Assembly (NCBI RefSeq): GCF_032118995.1 | Contig: NC_092665.1 | Location: 2,764,001 to 2,828,000, forward strand | Origin: Asterias amurensis | Lineage: Eukaryota > Echinodermata > Asteroidea > Forcipulatida > Asteriidae | Direction of reading: 5' to 3' | Length of the DNA stretch: 64,000 nucleotides | Shown here: piece by piece, positions 1 through 11,143 of the stretch | Numbering within the stretch: position 1 is the stretch's first letter | How the letters are laid out: every line of letters starts with the position of its first letter | The notes under the pieces: generated by a model | What the model was told of the DNA's origin: nothing | Seen by the model: only the letters and a program-made list of their open reading frames with translations | Database searches by the model: none | Made by a program: the position numbers and the translations under genes

Positions 1-330
1 TAAGGGTGGCTCCCGCAGTAGCTTGCCTTTCACCTCAGTCTATGGACAGGTATGTATTCTGGTAAGCACCGTTGCGCCCATTAGCTCAAAACAGCCCCAG
101 CTGGGGAGCCACACTGGCGCGGCTGGTTACACAGTGGCGATGGGGGCGCTGTCTGTAACCCGGACGACTGACCAAAACACTGCCTCGCTACGTTGTTGAT
201 GTTGGTTTGATTGATTGATTGATTTTGTGAGCTCTGAGGACGAACTCGTCTGAAACTCGGAAGATTTTTAAACAAGGTAATTGAACATTTTGCCGTTTTT
301 TTTAAGCATTATAGTAGGATACTATATAAA
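1..330 (+). other. CpG-richer 5' region, possible upstream exon
   Basis: Bases 2-49 are open in one frame and end at a good splice donor (GGACAG followed by GTATGT). The frame stays open to about 208. Bases 80-270 are richer in CpG than the rest of the window. This may hold a non-coding first exon or the promoter of the docking-complex gene, whose first coding exon starts with a splice acceptor at 999. It could instead be the 3' part of another gene lying to the left. I do not recognise the peptide. A short ATTG tandem lies at about 207-222. Confidence 0.25.
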
Positions 331-1071
331 ATATATCTGTGTAATAGCTTTGTTTGTTGATTTGTTCAAATAGTGAAGGAAAATTGTCCAAATTGTTAGT
401 TTTTGATGTTGTCATCCCAGTGAACGCTGCGCTTTTTGTGGCCGTCGTCGTCGCGGCACGGATCCGTGTGTTGTATCCGTTTGTGTGTTGTGTAATCGGT
501 TTAATCTCTTTCGTTTATCAGCACATTATGCAGTACAGTAGGATTAACATAAGAACAGAAATAACTGTCTTCAAATCAAATTTACCCCTGTCTTGGTTGC
601 ATCTGCGTGCTTTGAATTGAACTTTGAAGGGTTTTTATTGCAGCTAATCGCTAATGAGTGAGAAAAGAACATGATCTGGATAATATTTATTAAAATTGGC
701 CATCATGGGAAATTCAACCCTACATCATGTGTAATATCCCCTGGCCCTGTGTATGCCTATAAAATAGTAAAACTTTCAGCAGAAGGGATTCTATAACAGT
801 CACATTAACCAGCTGTGCTTATTGATTACTGGATGTTTTAATTTAGCCATTTTATTAATCGATTATCTCATCATTGTGGTTGGGACTGGGGGGGGGGCAA
901 GAGGGATATCCTCGACTGAGAAAAATGCATCAAGCTTGGTCGAATGTTGAAGCGACTGTTGTTTTAACTATTTGTTTATAATTTTTTACTTTCTTTCAGA
1001 AAACAGTGAGCAACCGTGTATCAGAATTGTTGACATCAAGTTTTTTTCAAGTACGACATAAAACTATCATC

Positions 1072-4000
1072 ATGCCACGTGGGGGCCAGAGATCTGCCAG
1101 TCGGCGCTCCGACATCAGCGACATTGATGCTGATCAGCAATTGGGTAAGCCAATTTATTTTCACAAAAATATCAGGCCTGGAATTAAACGTAAGCCACGA
1201 CCTCTGTTGCCTCTGGTCTTGCTGCCCCTCAAAACGTTCCCCAATAGACATAAAGGTTTTCCAATGGAAATGCCCTTTGTCAAATGAAAATGGCCTTGCC
1301 CTTTAAAAATGAAATTCCAGGCCTGAAATATGTATCGTAAGTTTTTATAATTTGTAAATTTATACTTGCCTAGCCTGTCGTTTAATACTGAATGTGCACT
1401 TCTAAATTATTGAGTCTAAAGTTACTAGAAGAAAGTTTAATTTGTTGCCTTGTTTGTGTTTCCCCATCAGCCGAGGTGGAGTTGGCCAAGCTTCAGCGTC
1501 AGTACCGCATCATGGAAGGCGACCGTAACGCTTACAACATCGAGTCCCAGGATCTCATCCGTAGACAATTGTAAGCATTCAAACATACAGGGTAGATATT
1601 GGGTGCTAGACTCAGTCAAAAACTTTAAACACAGAGGCTAACTTGACCAGCCATTTTGAAAAGCCTATAGGAATTGAAATCAATATTTCTTGAAGTTAAG
1701 AATCACCTTATTTACATGCCAAGTAGTGGTAAAGCCCCCTTGCCTAACCTATGACCATTTTCATAAAGCCTGTAATCATAAAAACTTGCTTAGCACAGAT
1801 AATTTTGGCCAACAGAAACAGTTACCAGCAAAAATTGCTATTATTGCAACTGGTGCCCCACTAATTTATTGCTTAAAAAAGAAAATTTGCTGAGCAGTAT
1901 TTTCTGTTTAAAAGCTTTATGAAATTGGGCCTTATTTGACATTTTGTCTTGTATCCTACCCCTCTTTTAGAGCCGAGATAAAAACCCTTGAAGCAGAGAA
2001 GCGAGAATTAAACAAAGATTTGCACCTGTCGGAAAGCCAGACCAATCAATCAAAGGACAACACTAACATTGATAGACTCAATGAACTCTGCTCTCTACGT
2101 GGTAAGTCATGCCCACCTAACAGTATGATAACCTTTTTTAGTGATAACATCTTCAGCTCCACCAAATCTTGTGACTGGTTTGAATTATGTTCTTGTTTCT
2201 GGTTGAATCTTATCTTACTAGATGACAGTATGACGATTGAGTATTTCTTCGTTTGGTTGCTTGAAGATTTCTTTGATTGATTGCTTGAGTGATTGGACTG
2301 ATGATACCTGAGCCTACATCCGTATGGACTGTAAAAGGGGCAACCCTGTTTCAGCCCTAGGAGTAGGTGGCAACGGCCTCTGGAAAAAAAAACGATTGTA
2401 GCCCACACCTTGAAGTGCCTTAATGCCTTGTGTGTCTGGCGACATGCATAATAATAAAAAATTACTTCAATTGATTGCATGAGTATTTCTTTGGTTGATT
2501 GATTGCTCGAGTACTTGTTTGATTATTGAATACAGTCTGTGCTGCCAAAATAAGTAGCCTAGTTACCTGTCAACCCCATTAAAGGCAGTGGACACTCTTG
2601 GTAAACATTCCAGACAATTATTATCATAAAACCTTACTTGATTACGAGTAACGGTGAGAGGTTGATAGTATAAAACAATGTGAGAAGCGGCTCCCTCTGA
2701 AGTAATGTAGTTTTCGAGAAAGAAGTAATTTTCCACGAATTTGAATGTGAGTCTGGTCTTTGACAATTACCAATAGTGTCCACTGTCTTTAAATATAAAC
2801 AATAATCTATCCATTTTTTCTGTCTACTTTTACCAGATGAGTACATGCAGAAGATTAATGAGGAGAAAGACAACCAGCAAGAAATCCTGAAGAAGACCCG
2901 GGCAAAGGAACGCGAGATTCACGGCCAGCATAAGGAGATGGGCGGAGTCCATGCAAGCGCCCAGCATACGCAGAAGACGCAGAAGGCGATACGCGTTAAG
3001 GAAAACCGCTTACACCAGGTCAATAACACTCCCCCACTTTTCTTATTACTAAACCTGGCCCCAATTTCATAGAGCTGCTTTAAGCACAAAAAGAAGCTAA
3101 GCACAAAATAATTATGCTTATACCAGAATAAGGTTACCAGCCAAAATACCATGTCACGTGTACAATTTATGACTGGTAACCAGCGCATTTCTGCTAAGCA
3201 AGAAATTGTTAAGCAATTTTTCCTGCTGAAGCAGTTCTATGAAATTGGGCCCTTATCTTAACCTATTGCACAAGGACGACACACCTCTGCAAAATGCACA
3301 TGTACAATTTCTGTCATTTTTAACTCGGCATAACTTGTGACTAAGTAATTTACACTACAACTACGAGTCTTGAGTTGTGAGATAAATTTGTTCTCCGGGT
3401 TACACCGACTAAATATATAGACTTGTCTCAAAAGTTTGCTTCACCCCTAAATTCTACTAATTTGCTACTCAATCTGACCTTTGACCCTGCAGGCTAACGA
3501 GAAGTTTAACTCCATGCTGACGGAGAACGGCAAGTACCGAGAAGAGATCGAGAGCCTGCGAGTTGAGCGCACTCGCTTCGAGAACATCCGCAAGAAACTT
3601 GAAAAGGTACAGTTGGGTTTTGTTTTAAATAGCACTGCTAAAAAGAAGTTCTGCTTATAGTACATTCTGAAGTCCCGAATCTCATTTCTGCTATGTGTTT
3701 TTTGTTGTGCTGTCCTCTTAGAACACTTTGCTGTTAGAAAGAGGTAATTTGACCAGTCCCAATGGCCTTATTTGACTGTATTAGTTAGCACCAATTAAAT
3801 AAGAAATGGTGGGATTTAAACTCTTGTAAAGCAAGTGTCTAAACTGCTACAATACTGAGCTTGTGGGTTCCTGGTAGGCCAGCTTATCCAAAACCATAAT
3901 TTTACTTGATGTTAACTTATTCCTGTTTACTTCAGGAACTCGGAGACCTTCGCCAGGAAATCGGCGAGGTGATCGACCAGTCCACCCAGGCCTATGATGC

Positions 4001-6956
4001 CCGCGATGAAGCCCAGGCAAAGATGATCTTGCTGAAGGAGAAGGCGGACAAGGACTGCGCCCAGCACCAGCAGGAGATGAAGGAGTTGCAAAGAATCATC
4101 GATCACGATCGTAAACTGCGGGAGTTTATGACCGTCAAGAGCAAAGAACGAGAGGAAGATGAACTGCTCGTTGCTCTGCGTCAAAAAAGAGGTAAGAAAA
4201 ATATAACAATATTTCTTAGAATGTTTGCACAGATCCCAATGTGCCTTCCATTAATTTTACTAAGATTTGAAGTTGCTTCAAATTTTCTTGTACTAAGATT
4301 TGAAATTGCCTAAAAACGTTTTTGTACTAAGATTTTAAATTGCCTAAAAAACTTTGTACTAAGATTTTAAATTATCAATATAAACCACACGGGAAACTGA
4401 CTGGGTAAATTTTGAAATGATTTTTGGGGTTGAACAAAGAATTAACTAGAGTGGGATTCTAACCAACGACCTCCAGATTAATATTTTAAATTGCTTAAAA
4501 AAATGTTTGACCTAAGATTTTAAGTTGCCTACAACTTTTTTGTACTAAGATTTTAAATTGCCTAAAAAAATGTTTGTGCTATGATTTGAATTTGCCTAAA
4601 CCTTTCTGAATGTTAATTTCTTAACAAAAATTTACACAATTCCCTCCAATCACAGAGGCAGAGGAAGGTGAGAAACTCCGTCGAGAGAGACAGGAAGATT
4701 CCATCGAGGCGTACGAGGCAGCCTTCCAGCGTATCTCCCAGATCACCAAGGAAACGGACCTCAACAAACTCGTCCACAAGTTCATCCAGGTGGAGGATCG
4801 CAACTTTGCGCTGTTCAACTACGTCAACGAGCAGAACAATGAGATCGAGGTTCAGCAGGACCAGATAGCAGAGGTAGGTCAAAGGTCAAAACGGCTTAAT
4901 TCTGAAAACAGAAGTTAAAGGTTCTTTGCGGTCACGCCCCTGTCCTCCTCTTGCTGTGGCTGGCACTTTTAAATGGGATTTTGCCAGTAGAAGGTACTCT
5001 ATCACACATAGTGCCTTTTCAGTTGAAAACATTCAGGGGCAACTAAAGCTTAGTGCTTTGTCAGCATTGCCCATTAATTCACAAAGGGAGACAGCAGTCG
5101 TGTATTGACTTGTGACTTGGCTCGAGGGAAATTTAATAGAGACTTGACTTGATGAAAGATGATTTGCAACTTGACTTGACTTGAGAAAAAAAACCTACTT
5201 GATTACAACATAAAGCCTAAACCTATTATCCAAAATGCCAAACCTGCTCTGAAAATCGGTGCAATCAATTTCTATGTCACTTTTTTTGTTTCCATCTTAG
5301 ATCCAAGATGAGATAAATGAGTTCAAGAGGCAGGGATCGGAGATGGAGGAGCAACGTGTGAGCATCTTAAAGACACTGGAGGAGAAGCAGACCAAAGCAG
5401 CCAAGGATGCTGACGGCCATGACTCCAAACTGAAGAGCGTGAATAAGATTCTGGATCAACTCAAAGCAGGTAAGAACCAACTGGCTTTCCTTCCTATCAG
5501 AATAAGGTTACCAGCCAAAATACCATGTCACTTGTACAACTTGTGACTGGTATTCTGCTGATTTCTGCTTATAGCAGAAATTGTTATAAGCGGTTACTGG
5601 GATTTTGTAAAATAAAAAAGAGAATATTAGGGTTTGCAATAAAGCTATTATTTGAAAGTTAAGGTTTCCTTTCTGTTTAGCTCTACCCCAAATTAAGCTT
5701 TGTGACCGAAACTTCGGGTATTAAACTATTTTTTCAACAGTTTTGCATGTCACATGCATTTGGCTTGGGACTAGCATCATCAGTCAACATTTTTTTTAGA
5801 ACATGTTTTTCAGGAAAAAAATATATGCATCTTAAACGACAAAATTATTTACAAGTTTCTGATGTTTTTGTCCCCCAGGAGTGGAGTCTCTTTTCTCTAA
5901 GACAAGCTGTGATCGATCAACCATTAATGACATGCTGGGTAGCGCTGCCGGAGTGACTGATGAGACCATTATGCAATACCTCGGTCTGATCGAGCAACGC
6001 ACCAATGAGCTTCTTGCGGTCAGCATGTACGTGGACACCAAGGTATGTCGCAATTATTTCCGACCCCGTTTTTGCGTAATTTTGTTAACCGTGTGAGTGC
6101 TTGTGTGGATCTTAATTTTAATTACGTTGTTTAGATTAGAAATGGGGATTATCCAATTGGTTGAAACATTCTGAAAAGACTATTGAAGAGGCATGAATAA
6201 AAACATCCTTTTCATCCGACAACTCACACCTGTTATCTCCATGTAATTCCTTTTCAAATCAGTGACTTAATTGGACCATGCCCAAGGCAGATTAACTGAT
6301 CATCCATTAATGAAGGACCAGATGTAAACACACCATGAAAAGGATGTATAGTTTTCAAGTTTTCGGGGCGAAATCTTTAATCTGTTTATGAATGAATCAT
6401 TCCATGGGAGCCTTTTGGAAGGTGGCAGGCAACAAACTTAAACCAATTTATTTTGTTCACTTAACTTTAGGGAGCAAAGGAGAAGGAAGATCTGAAAGTG
6501 CCCTCTATGCTTGGCAAGGGGCCAATCCCTCCTCCGCAACAGCTGATGTTTATGGCACCCTCTACTGGTGACGACTATGACAGCGACCAGGGGTCAGATC
6601 TCAGTGATGAGGAGACACGACCTTTGACACAGACGGAGCTCAAGGCTAGAATTATGAAAGGGGTGAGTAGATGTTCTGAGAAAGAAACTGATATTTACGA
6701 CAAACGACTCATTTCGTTTGATCGCATCATATAATGCAAATGAAGACTGTGACGCATTATTCGGAGTATTTTTTTGTTTGTTTACTCACATTCGTCCTCA
6801 TGATAAATTTGTCTTTCTTTTTTTGTTTCTTCCAAGGTCTTGAAGAAGGAGGCAGCAGCATCCAAGAAGGGCTTCCAGTACGACCTCTCCGTCCCTAGCA
6901 AAGACATGAAACAGAAACAAACCATCCCAGACAAGAAGAGGGGTGGCAAGCGATAG
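1072..6956 (+). CDS. ODAD1: Outer dynein arm docking complex subunit 1-like (ODAD1/CCDC114/CCDC63 family)
   Basis: The gene encodes a coiled-coil protein of the axonemal docking complex that fixes outer dynein arms to doublet microtubules in motile cilia and flagella. Coding exons: 1072-1144, 1471-1570, 1971-2101, 2837-3018, 3493-3606, 3936-4191, 4656-4873, 5301-5469, 5879-6042, 6471-6662, 6837-6956. All junctions are GT-AG and in phase, giving 572 residues. Heptad-like, Lys/Glu-rich helix spans roughly residues 25-400. The family hallmark VEDRNFALFNYVNEQNNEIE is at about 331-350, and a QKAIRVKENRL segment precedes it. The C-terminal tail is acidic then basic and probably disordered. The start ATG follows an acceptor at 999, so the 5' UTR is spliced. 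Human CCDC63 is about 563 residues and CCDC114 about 670, so this may represent the single ancestral gene. The family is clear; the choice between the two vertebrate paralogues is not. Confidence 0.93.
1172..1325. repeat. Family Q foldback, intron 1 of ODAD1
   Basis: The ends are inverted copies of CAGGCCTGGAATT. The inside reads like the 'fused to fewer light purines' dispersed repeat also seen at 6982-7161 and 33437-33597, with AAGGGCACC-type motifs. It is diverged. Confidence 0.5.
1750..1933. repeat. Family C foldback, degenerate copy
   Basis: Left end has ATTTTCATAAAGCC and right end GCTTTATGAAATTGGGCC, inverted relative to each other. The middle holds the family's GTTACCAGC and GCTTAGCA motifs. 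It lies in an ODAD1 intron. Confidence 0.6.
2281..2440. repeat. SINE-like dispersed repeat
   Basis: The stretch with TGATGATACC, GTATGGACTGT, CCTGTTTCAGC and CTTGAAGTG(C/G)C recurs at 16018-16180 in SLC25A11. Order and spacing are the same in both. It is likely a SINE 3' body. Confidence 0.5.
2579..2793. repeat. Family A foldback, internally deleted
   Basis: Starts TTAAAGGCAGTGGACACT and ends AGTGTCCACTGTCTTTAA, which are inverted. Full copies are about 380-390 bp; this one lacks about half of the middle. Confidence 0.8.
3055..3253. repeat. Family C foldback
   Basis: Ends CCCCAATTTCATAGAGCTGC and GCAGTTCTATGAAATTGGGC are inverted repeats. The interior has the AAGGTTACCAGCC and GACTGGTAACC motifs shared with other C copies. 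Confidence 0.8.
4256..4600 (+). repeat. Degenerate 35-bp tandem repeat, split by an insertion
   Basis: The motif TGTACTAAGATTTTAAATTG followed by CCTAAAAA occurs about seven times with mismatches. Bases about 4378-4482 are unlike the unit and carry ATTCTAACCAACGACCTCC. This resembles the tRNA-derived segment at 43440-43460, so a SINE fragment seems to have landed in the array. Intronic in ODAD1. Confidence 0.65.
5494..5602. repeat. Family C internal fragment
   Basis: Contains AATAAGGTTACCAGCCAAAA and TTGTGACTGGTATTCTGC, as in the middle of family C copies. The GGGCCCAATTTC ends are missing. Intronic in ODAD1. Confidence 0.5.
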
Positions 6957-6981
6957 ATGGAACAGCCAGAAAAGGTGGCAG

Positions 6982-7161
6982 GTTACAGGCCTGTATGCTT
7001 GGTTTTGGAAAGGGCAATGGTACCAAAGCATTTTCTCCTCGGTAAAGGGCACCCTATGAGGAAATTGTAAATTTCTACTGGGGCATTTGAAGGGCACCAA
7101 GGCAATGGCCAGGGGAATGGAGGCAATCGCCTCCGTTGCCTCCGTGAAGTATCAGGCCCGA
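6982..7161. repeat. Family Q dispersed repeat
   Basis: Begins CAGGCCTGTATGCTTGGTTT and ends at GAAGTATCAGGCC. Between them are AAGGGCA, CATTTTCTCCTCGGTAAAGG and AAATTTCTACTGG motifs. The same order is found at 33437-33597 and, reversed, at 38460-38602. It lies in the ODAD1 3' UTR. Confidence 0.7.
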
Positions 7162-8848
7162 GGTTATGTAAATAGGCAGTTTGACTTGATGAAGAATGAT
7201 GGGTGGAACAGCTTACAACAACCTAGTCAGAATAGATCCCGTTTTTGTTTGTGAAAAAGGAAAGAGGCAAACTTGTGCGTACCACAGACTAATCTTGCAA
7301 AGGCAAAAGCGAGGTACCAGTCACTCAGAATTCCATGTCATGGTACATTGTATAAGTGTTCACTGGTTCCTCAGTTTATTTAACATAGCAAATAAAGTAT
7401 TTCAGCAGTTTTGCGATATGGATCTTCCCCCAAGAGTTTGAGTTGTTGGAATTGAATAAGAAAATACTTCTTTCAGTTTCCGTTGTTTGGTTAATCTTAT
7501 TCAAATTGTTTGTCGAGTGGCTGGAAGGACAAAAGGCTTGGAACCTTTTTTCCCGAACATGAAGTATCTTGTCCCAGTAATGGGTCTTAAATGGCTGGCG
7601 ACAAACACAAATAATGGCATTACTGTACTGTTTTGTTTTTGAAATGTTTTCCCATTCACATGCAGTATTTTTAATCTTCCTAACAATGACTACTGAATAG
7701 GTAGACGAACAAGATGGTGGTATTACCGTCTTTGAAATGTCAAAAATAAATTGCTTAAATTCAAGTTTTGTTTATGAAATTCCTTCCAGTGTATTTATAG
7801 TTATTATTATTGGTAAAAATGACAATGGTTGTTTGTCGTCCGTCCATAATTTTTTTTAAAGCTGTACTGTTATCTTAAAGTTATATCTAATATTGATAAT
7901 AATTTTGAGTATGTAAAAGATTACTTAATATCTAAAGAGTATTAAAATGAATTTTGTTTTCACAAGAGAGAAATTTATTTGAGAGGCGTGTCGTTTTTCT
8001 TTAGCTTGTTCAAGACGTCAGAAATTAGTTAATGAAAATTACAGTTGGTTTCGGGATTCGATGTTTTGGTAGAAAATGGTTTATGCACTTACCATGCATG
8101 AACATCTGCCAACAGCTTGAATCTCCGAACGCTCAGAGTATGATGATGAACAATAGATGCAGCCTGCCCATACATTAGGCATCAATTTAAGTGTGAAGAA
8201 AATCCAAAGTTGTTCTGGGTGTTAAGACGTCGACTGTTTACTCTGCCCCATACAAAATTGTGGACAAACACGTCGGCTGATGTGAAGTGGTCAAAATGTC
8301 CTACTCATTTCCTGCCCTGAAACCTTACTCCATTGATTTAGCCACCAGAATACAAGTAGGGTAAAACCGCTTGGCCTTGGAACAAAACTAAGATGAACGC
8401 TACAACCTCTTGATCTTTGAAAATGCATGAACACCAACCAACATATCATAAATGTGGATCAATCAAAGAAATCTTTATTTGTTCAGAAACCGGAGTTGAC
8501 AACCTGTTGGATACTTTTTATTATCACAGCATAAAAGAAGAGAACTAAAACAATGGTATCCCTGAACCGGGTGACAATTTCTTACTTTTCTTTGTTTCAT
8601 TTTTCAAATTCACAGTGATGCTTGAGTAAAACTAAAGAAAAAAACACAAACATATTCTCAATAATATTTCTGTATTCACTCAACAGGCAGTAGAATATAA
8701 TCTATTACTTAATGTACTGTAAAAGATGGATAATGAAATAAATCTTTCATATAATTTATTTTATTAACAAATACTTGAACCGAACTAAACATTGTAGTGG
8801 TATTTACTGTGGGAAACAAATTGCATATAATCGCCCCTTATCCCACTT

Positions 8849-9019
8849 AAGCCTGGTTCATACTCCCTGCGAATGCGATGCAAATTTGACGTCACAACTC
8901 TGTTTTCGCTGCGATTTTCGCAGAAGAGTTGAGCACAACTCAACCCCTGCGAGTTATTCGTTGCGAATTTGTGACGTCAACATTCATATGGTATTTGCAG
9001 GAGTATGAACCGGGCTTTA
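8849..9019. repeat. Family F foldback
   Basis: Inverted ends AAGCCTGGTTCATACTCC and GGAGTATGAACCGGGCTTTA. Inside are GTGACGTCA and CGAATGCGATG-like motifs. Other copies: 23006-23160 and 26969-27144. Confidence 0.75.
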
Positions 9020-9099
9020 CTCCTGAAAGATCAAGACCAAAGCCCTACCTATAACAACCTGTATCCAGATTGGCATCTATGGCTACGGCTGTTGCTATT

Positions 9100-9272
9100 G
9101 GTGTTGCTAAGGACATCCTATACTTCAATGCATGATGACATGATACAGCCTTAGCTGAAGCCACTAATTCTGACATGGCCTCAGGCCATGTATTAAAAGG
9201 TGGCTATGGCTATGACTGGAATTAGGCGTCATCATGCGTTGAAGTATGGAACATCCTTAGAAACAGCCATTG
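9100..9272. repeat. Single foldback element
   Basis: TTGCTAAGGACATCCTATAC with ATGATGAC on the left is inverted on the right as GTCATCATGCGTTGAAGTAT followed by GGAACATCCTTAG. No second copy is seen in this window. Confidence 0.6.
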
Positions 9273-9280
9273 AGCAAGTC

Positions 9281-9322
9281 GACTAGACTGACTAGACTAA
9301 CTAGACTAACTAGACTAACCAG
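9281..9322 (+). repeat. ACTAGACTA short tandem
   Basis: About four 10-bp units of the type GACTAGACTAACTAGACTAA. Non-coding. Confidence 0.6.
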
Positions 9323-9639
9323 AAACCATAGAGCACAGGGAGATTGACTATATCGAACCATGCACTGGAGCATGTTCGATATGGTCGGCTACATCACATT
9401 TTCTGGTCAAGTCAAGGCGCTCTCACCCGAACTTGCTAACACATGTAGCTGTAGCCCTAGCCGCAAATTCAGACTCAGCCTTAAATTGGTTCACCACCTA
9501 GACAACCATGCTTGGCACAGTGCCTTGCGGATCAACCTTTTAACCATAACCTAGCTACCATAAACAAAAGAATGCCGTAGACCGAATCACACACAAAAAT
9601 AACTATCCTTTTGAACGGTCAACCGCCACCATAGAAAAT

Positions 9640-9705
9640 TAATCTAAAGGTTTCAAGTTCAATTCCTACTGTAGTTAAGTGTCCTTTGCTCAACCCAATA
9701 TTTAA
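9640..9705 (+). repeat. SINE fragment
   Basis: GGTTTCAAGTTCAATTCC resembles a tRNA B box and is followed by TAAGTGTCCTTTGCTCAACC. The GTGTCCTT(T/G)G(A/C)GCAA motif also occurs at 11698-11712 in another SINE. Confidence 0.4.
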
Positions 9706-9980
9706 AAAAAAAATTCCATGAAATTTGACAGTCATAATTTAATACTTATGAATTGCATAAGTCAATAAAATTGTGATTCAGTAAACGAGACAACAATACT
9801 GATCTTAGTCATTATAAAATCTGTTTGGCTGGATTCAAGCCAAGCTAAACCAGTTGCATAAACCCATAAAATTGTGATTCAGTAACTACATGTAGATGTA
9901 CATAATATTCTAGTCATTGTGAAATAAGCTTAGACCTGTTGGAAGCCAGGCTAACCCACCGACGAAAGTTTGAAAGGAAT

Positions 9981-10180
9981 GGACCCAATTCAAAACGCGC
10001 AGCCCACATACACTCACGTCTCCTGTCTGCCATTTTGTGTGTCAAACCGTGCACAAAAGGAATGGGCTCCCCAAAAAGGCAGAAAACGCGCTAACAAGTG
10101 TAGCATCCTTTTGTGCACGTTTTGACACACAAAATGGCCGACAGGAGATGCGCATGTATGTGCGCTGTGAATTGGGTCCA
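9981..10180. repeat. 200-bp foldback element
   Basis: GGACCCAATTCA at the left matches TGAATTGGGTCC at the right. The inner arms also pair: CATTTTGTGTGTCAAA with TTTGACACACAAAATG, and TGCACAAAAGGA with TCCTTTTGTGCA. Confidence 0.75.
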
Positions 10181-11143
10181 TACTGGGGATTTGTTTGCTT
10201 GTTAAGACAGTCATAAATCAAATAATAAGAGAGATACTAAACACTCTTCATTCGGAATGGAGCTAAGCCTCTTCACAACACACATTTTAGATGCAGCTTG
10301 CATCCATTGCTTTTCACTGGGTAGTGCTTTCTATCATTATATACAATAGGAAAACGGTGATAAAAGGGGCAGAACACCTTCAAAGTTCTCAAAATTAGGC
10401 AGTATGGAATTGCTCCTTGTTCCTTTTCCAGAGTTGTTCGTGTACAAAACACTTACAGTGTTTTGGAATTAATGAGTAGTGATTAACCAAAACGTCAACG
10501 GATCATATGGTCCCCCATTTTGTAGAGTCAAACATTTGTTTCCACAAAATAGCGGACTATGTTCTGTCATGAAATTACACAATAACCACACAATTTCGTT
10601 GGGATATTTATACAAATCATTATCATACATGTGTTCTACTTTTCAAGCATCTTTCCAAACACATTTCAAGACAAATGCTTTTTGAAGCCCAAAGCAACAA
10701 TCGTCACGTTGGTGCAACGTCATTCAAAAAGCCTTTGAGAAAGACTCTGCTAGGGTCGAAGCGTCACGCCATTAACTATTTATTTTTGCATTTTGCATTT
10801 ATACCACAGGTCCTTCAAGTTGATAAGCAGTTTGCAACAGCTAACTATGTCCTCATTCCAAATGTTCCTCCACCAATATCTAAGTCAAATTCTTTTTCCT
10901 ATCATACAAAAAGGTGAAAATAAATTTTACGGTTTGCGATTTGAGGTAATGTATGAGTGTGTGTGGGGGGGGGGGGGGTTCCAAACTCACATGGCAAACA
11001 AAACTTCATGTGAGACTACTACCTATTTCCACCTCGCCGTTTTATTTGTAGCGACAAAAGCTATGTTTTCATTGCTGAAACCTATCTAACCTTGATTTGT
11101 CTCAAGCTGTATCATTATTCATGGGGGTACGACGATCTCGTCT

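Larger units (their letters stand above)
6957..11143. other. Convergent intergenic region between ODAD1 and SLC25A11
   Basis: AT-rich, with no open frame that looks coding. AATAAA at 7391-7396 and 7745-7750 are candidate ODAD1 poly(A) signals on plus. TTTATT at 11041-11046 is a candidate poly(A) signal for SLC25A11 on minus, about 100 bases past its stop. Dispersed repeats are listed separately. Bases about 7760-8760 and 10180-10960 show nothing I can name. A G-run (about 14 G) lies at 10965-10978. Confidence 0.6.

Noticed and set aside
5494..5546. Continuation of the ODAD1 exon past 5469 in the open frame
   Set aside because: GCAGGTAAG is a strong donor at 5470 and the sequence beyond is a family C repeat fragment.
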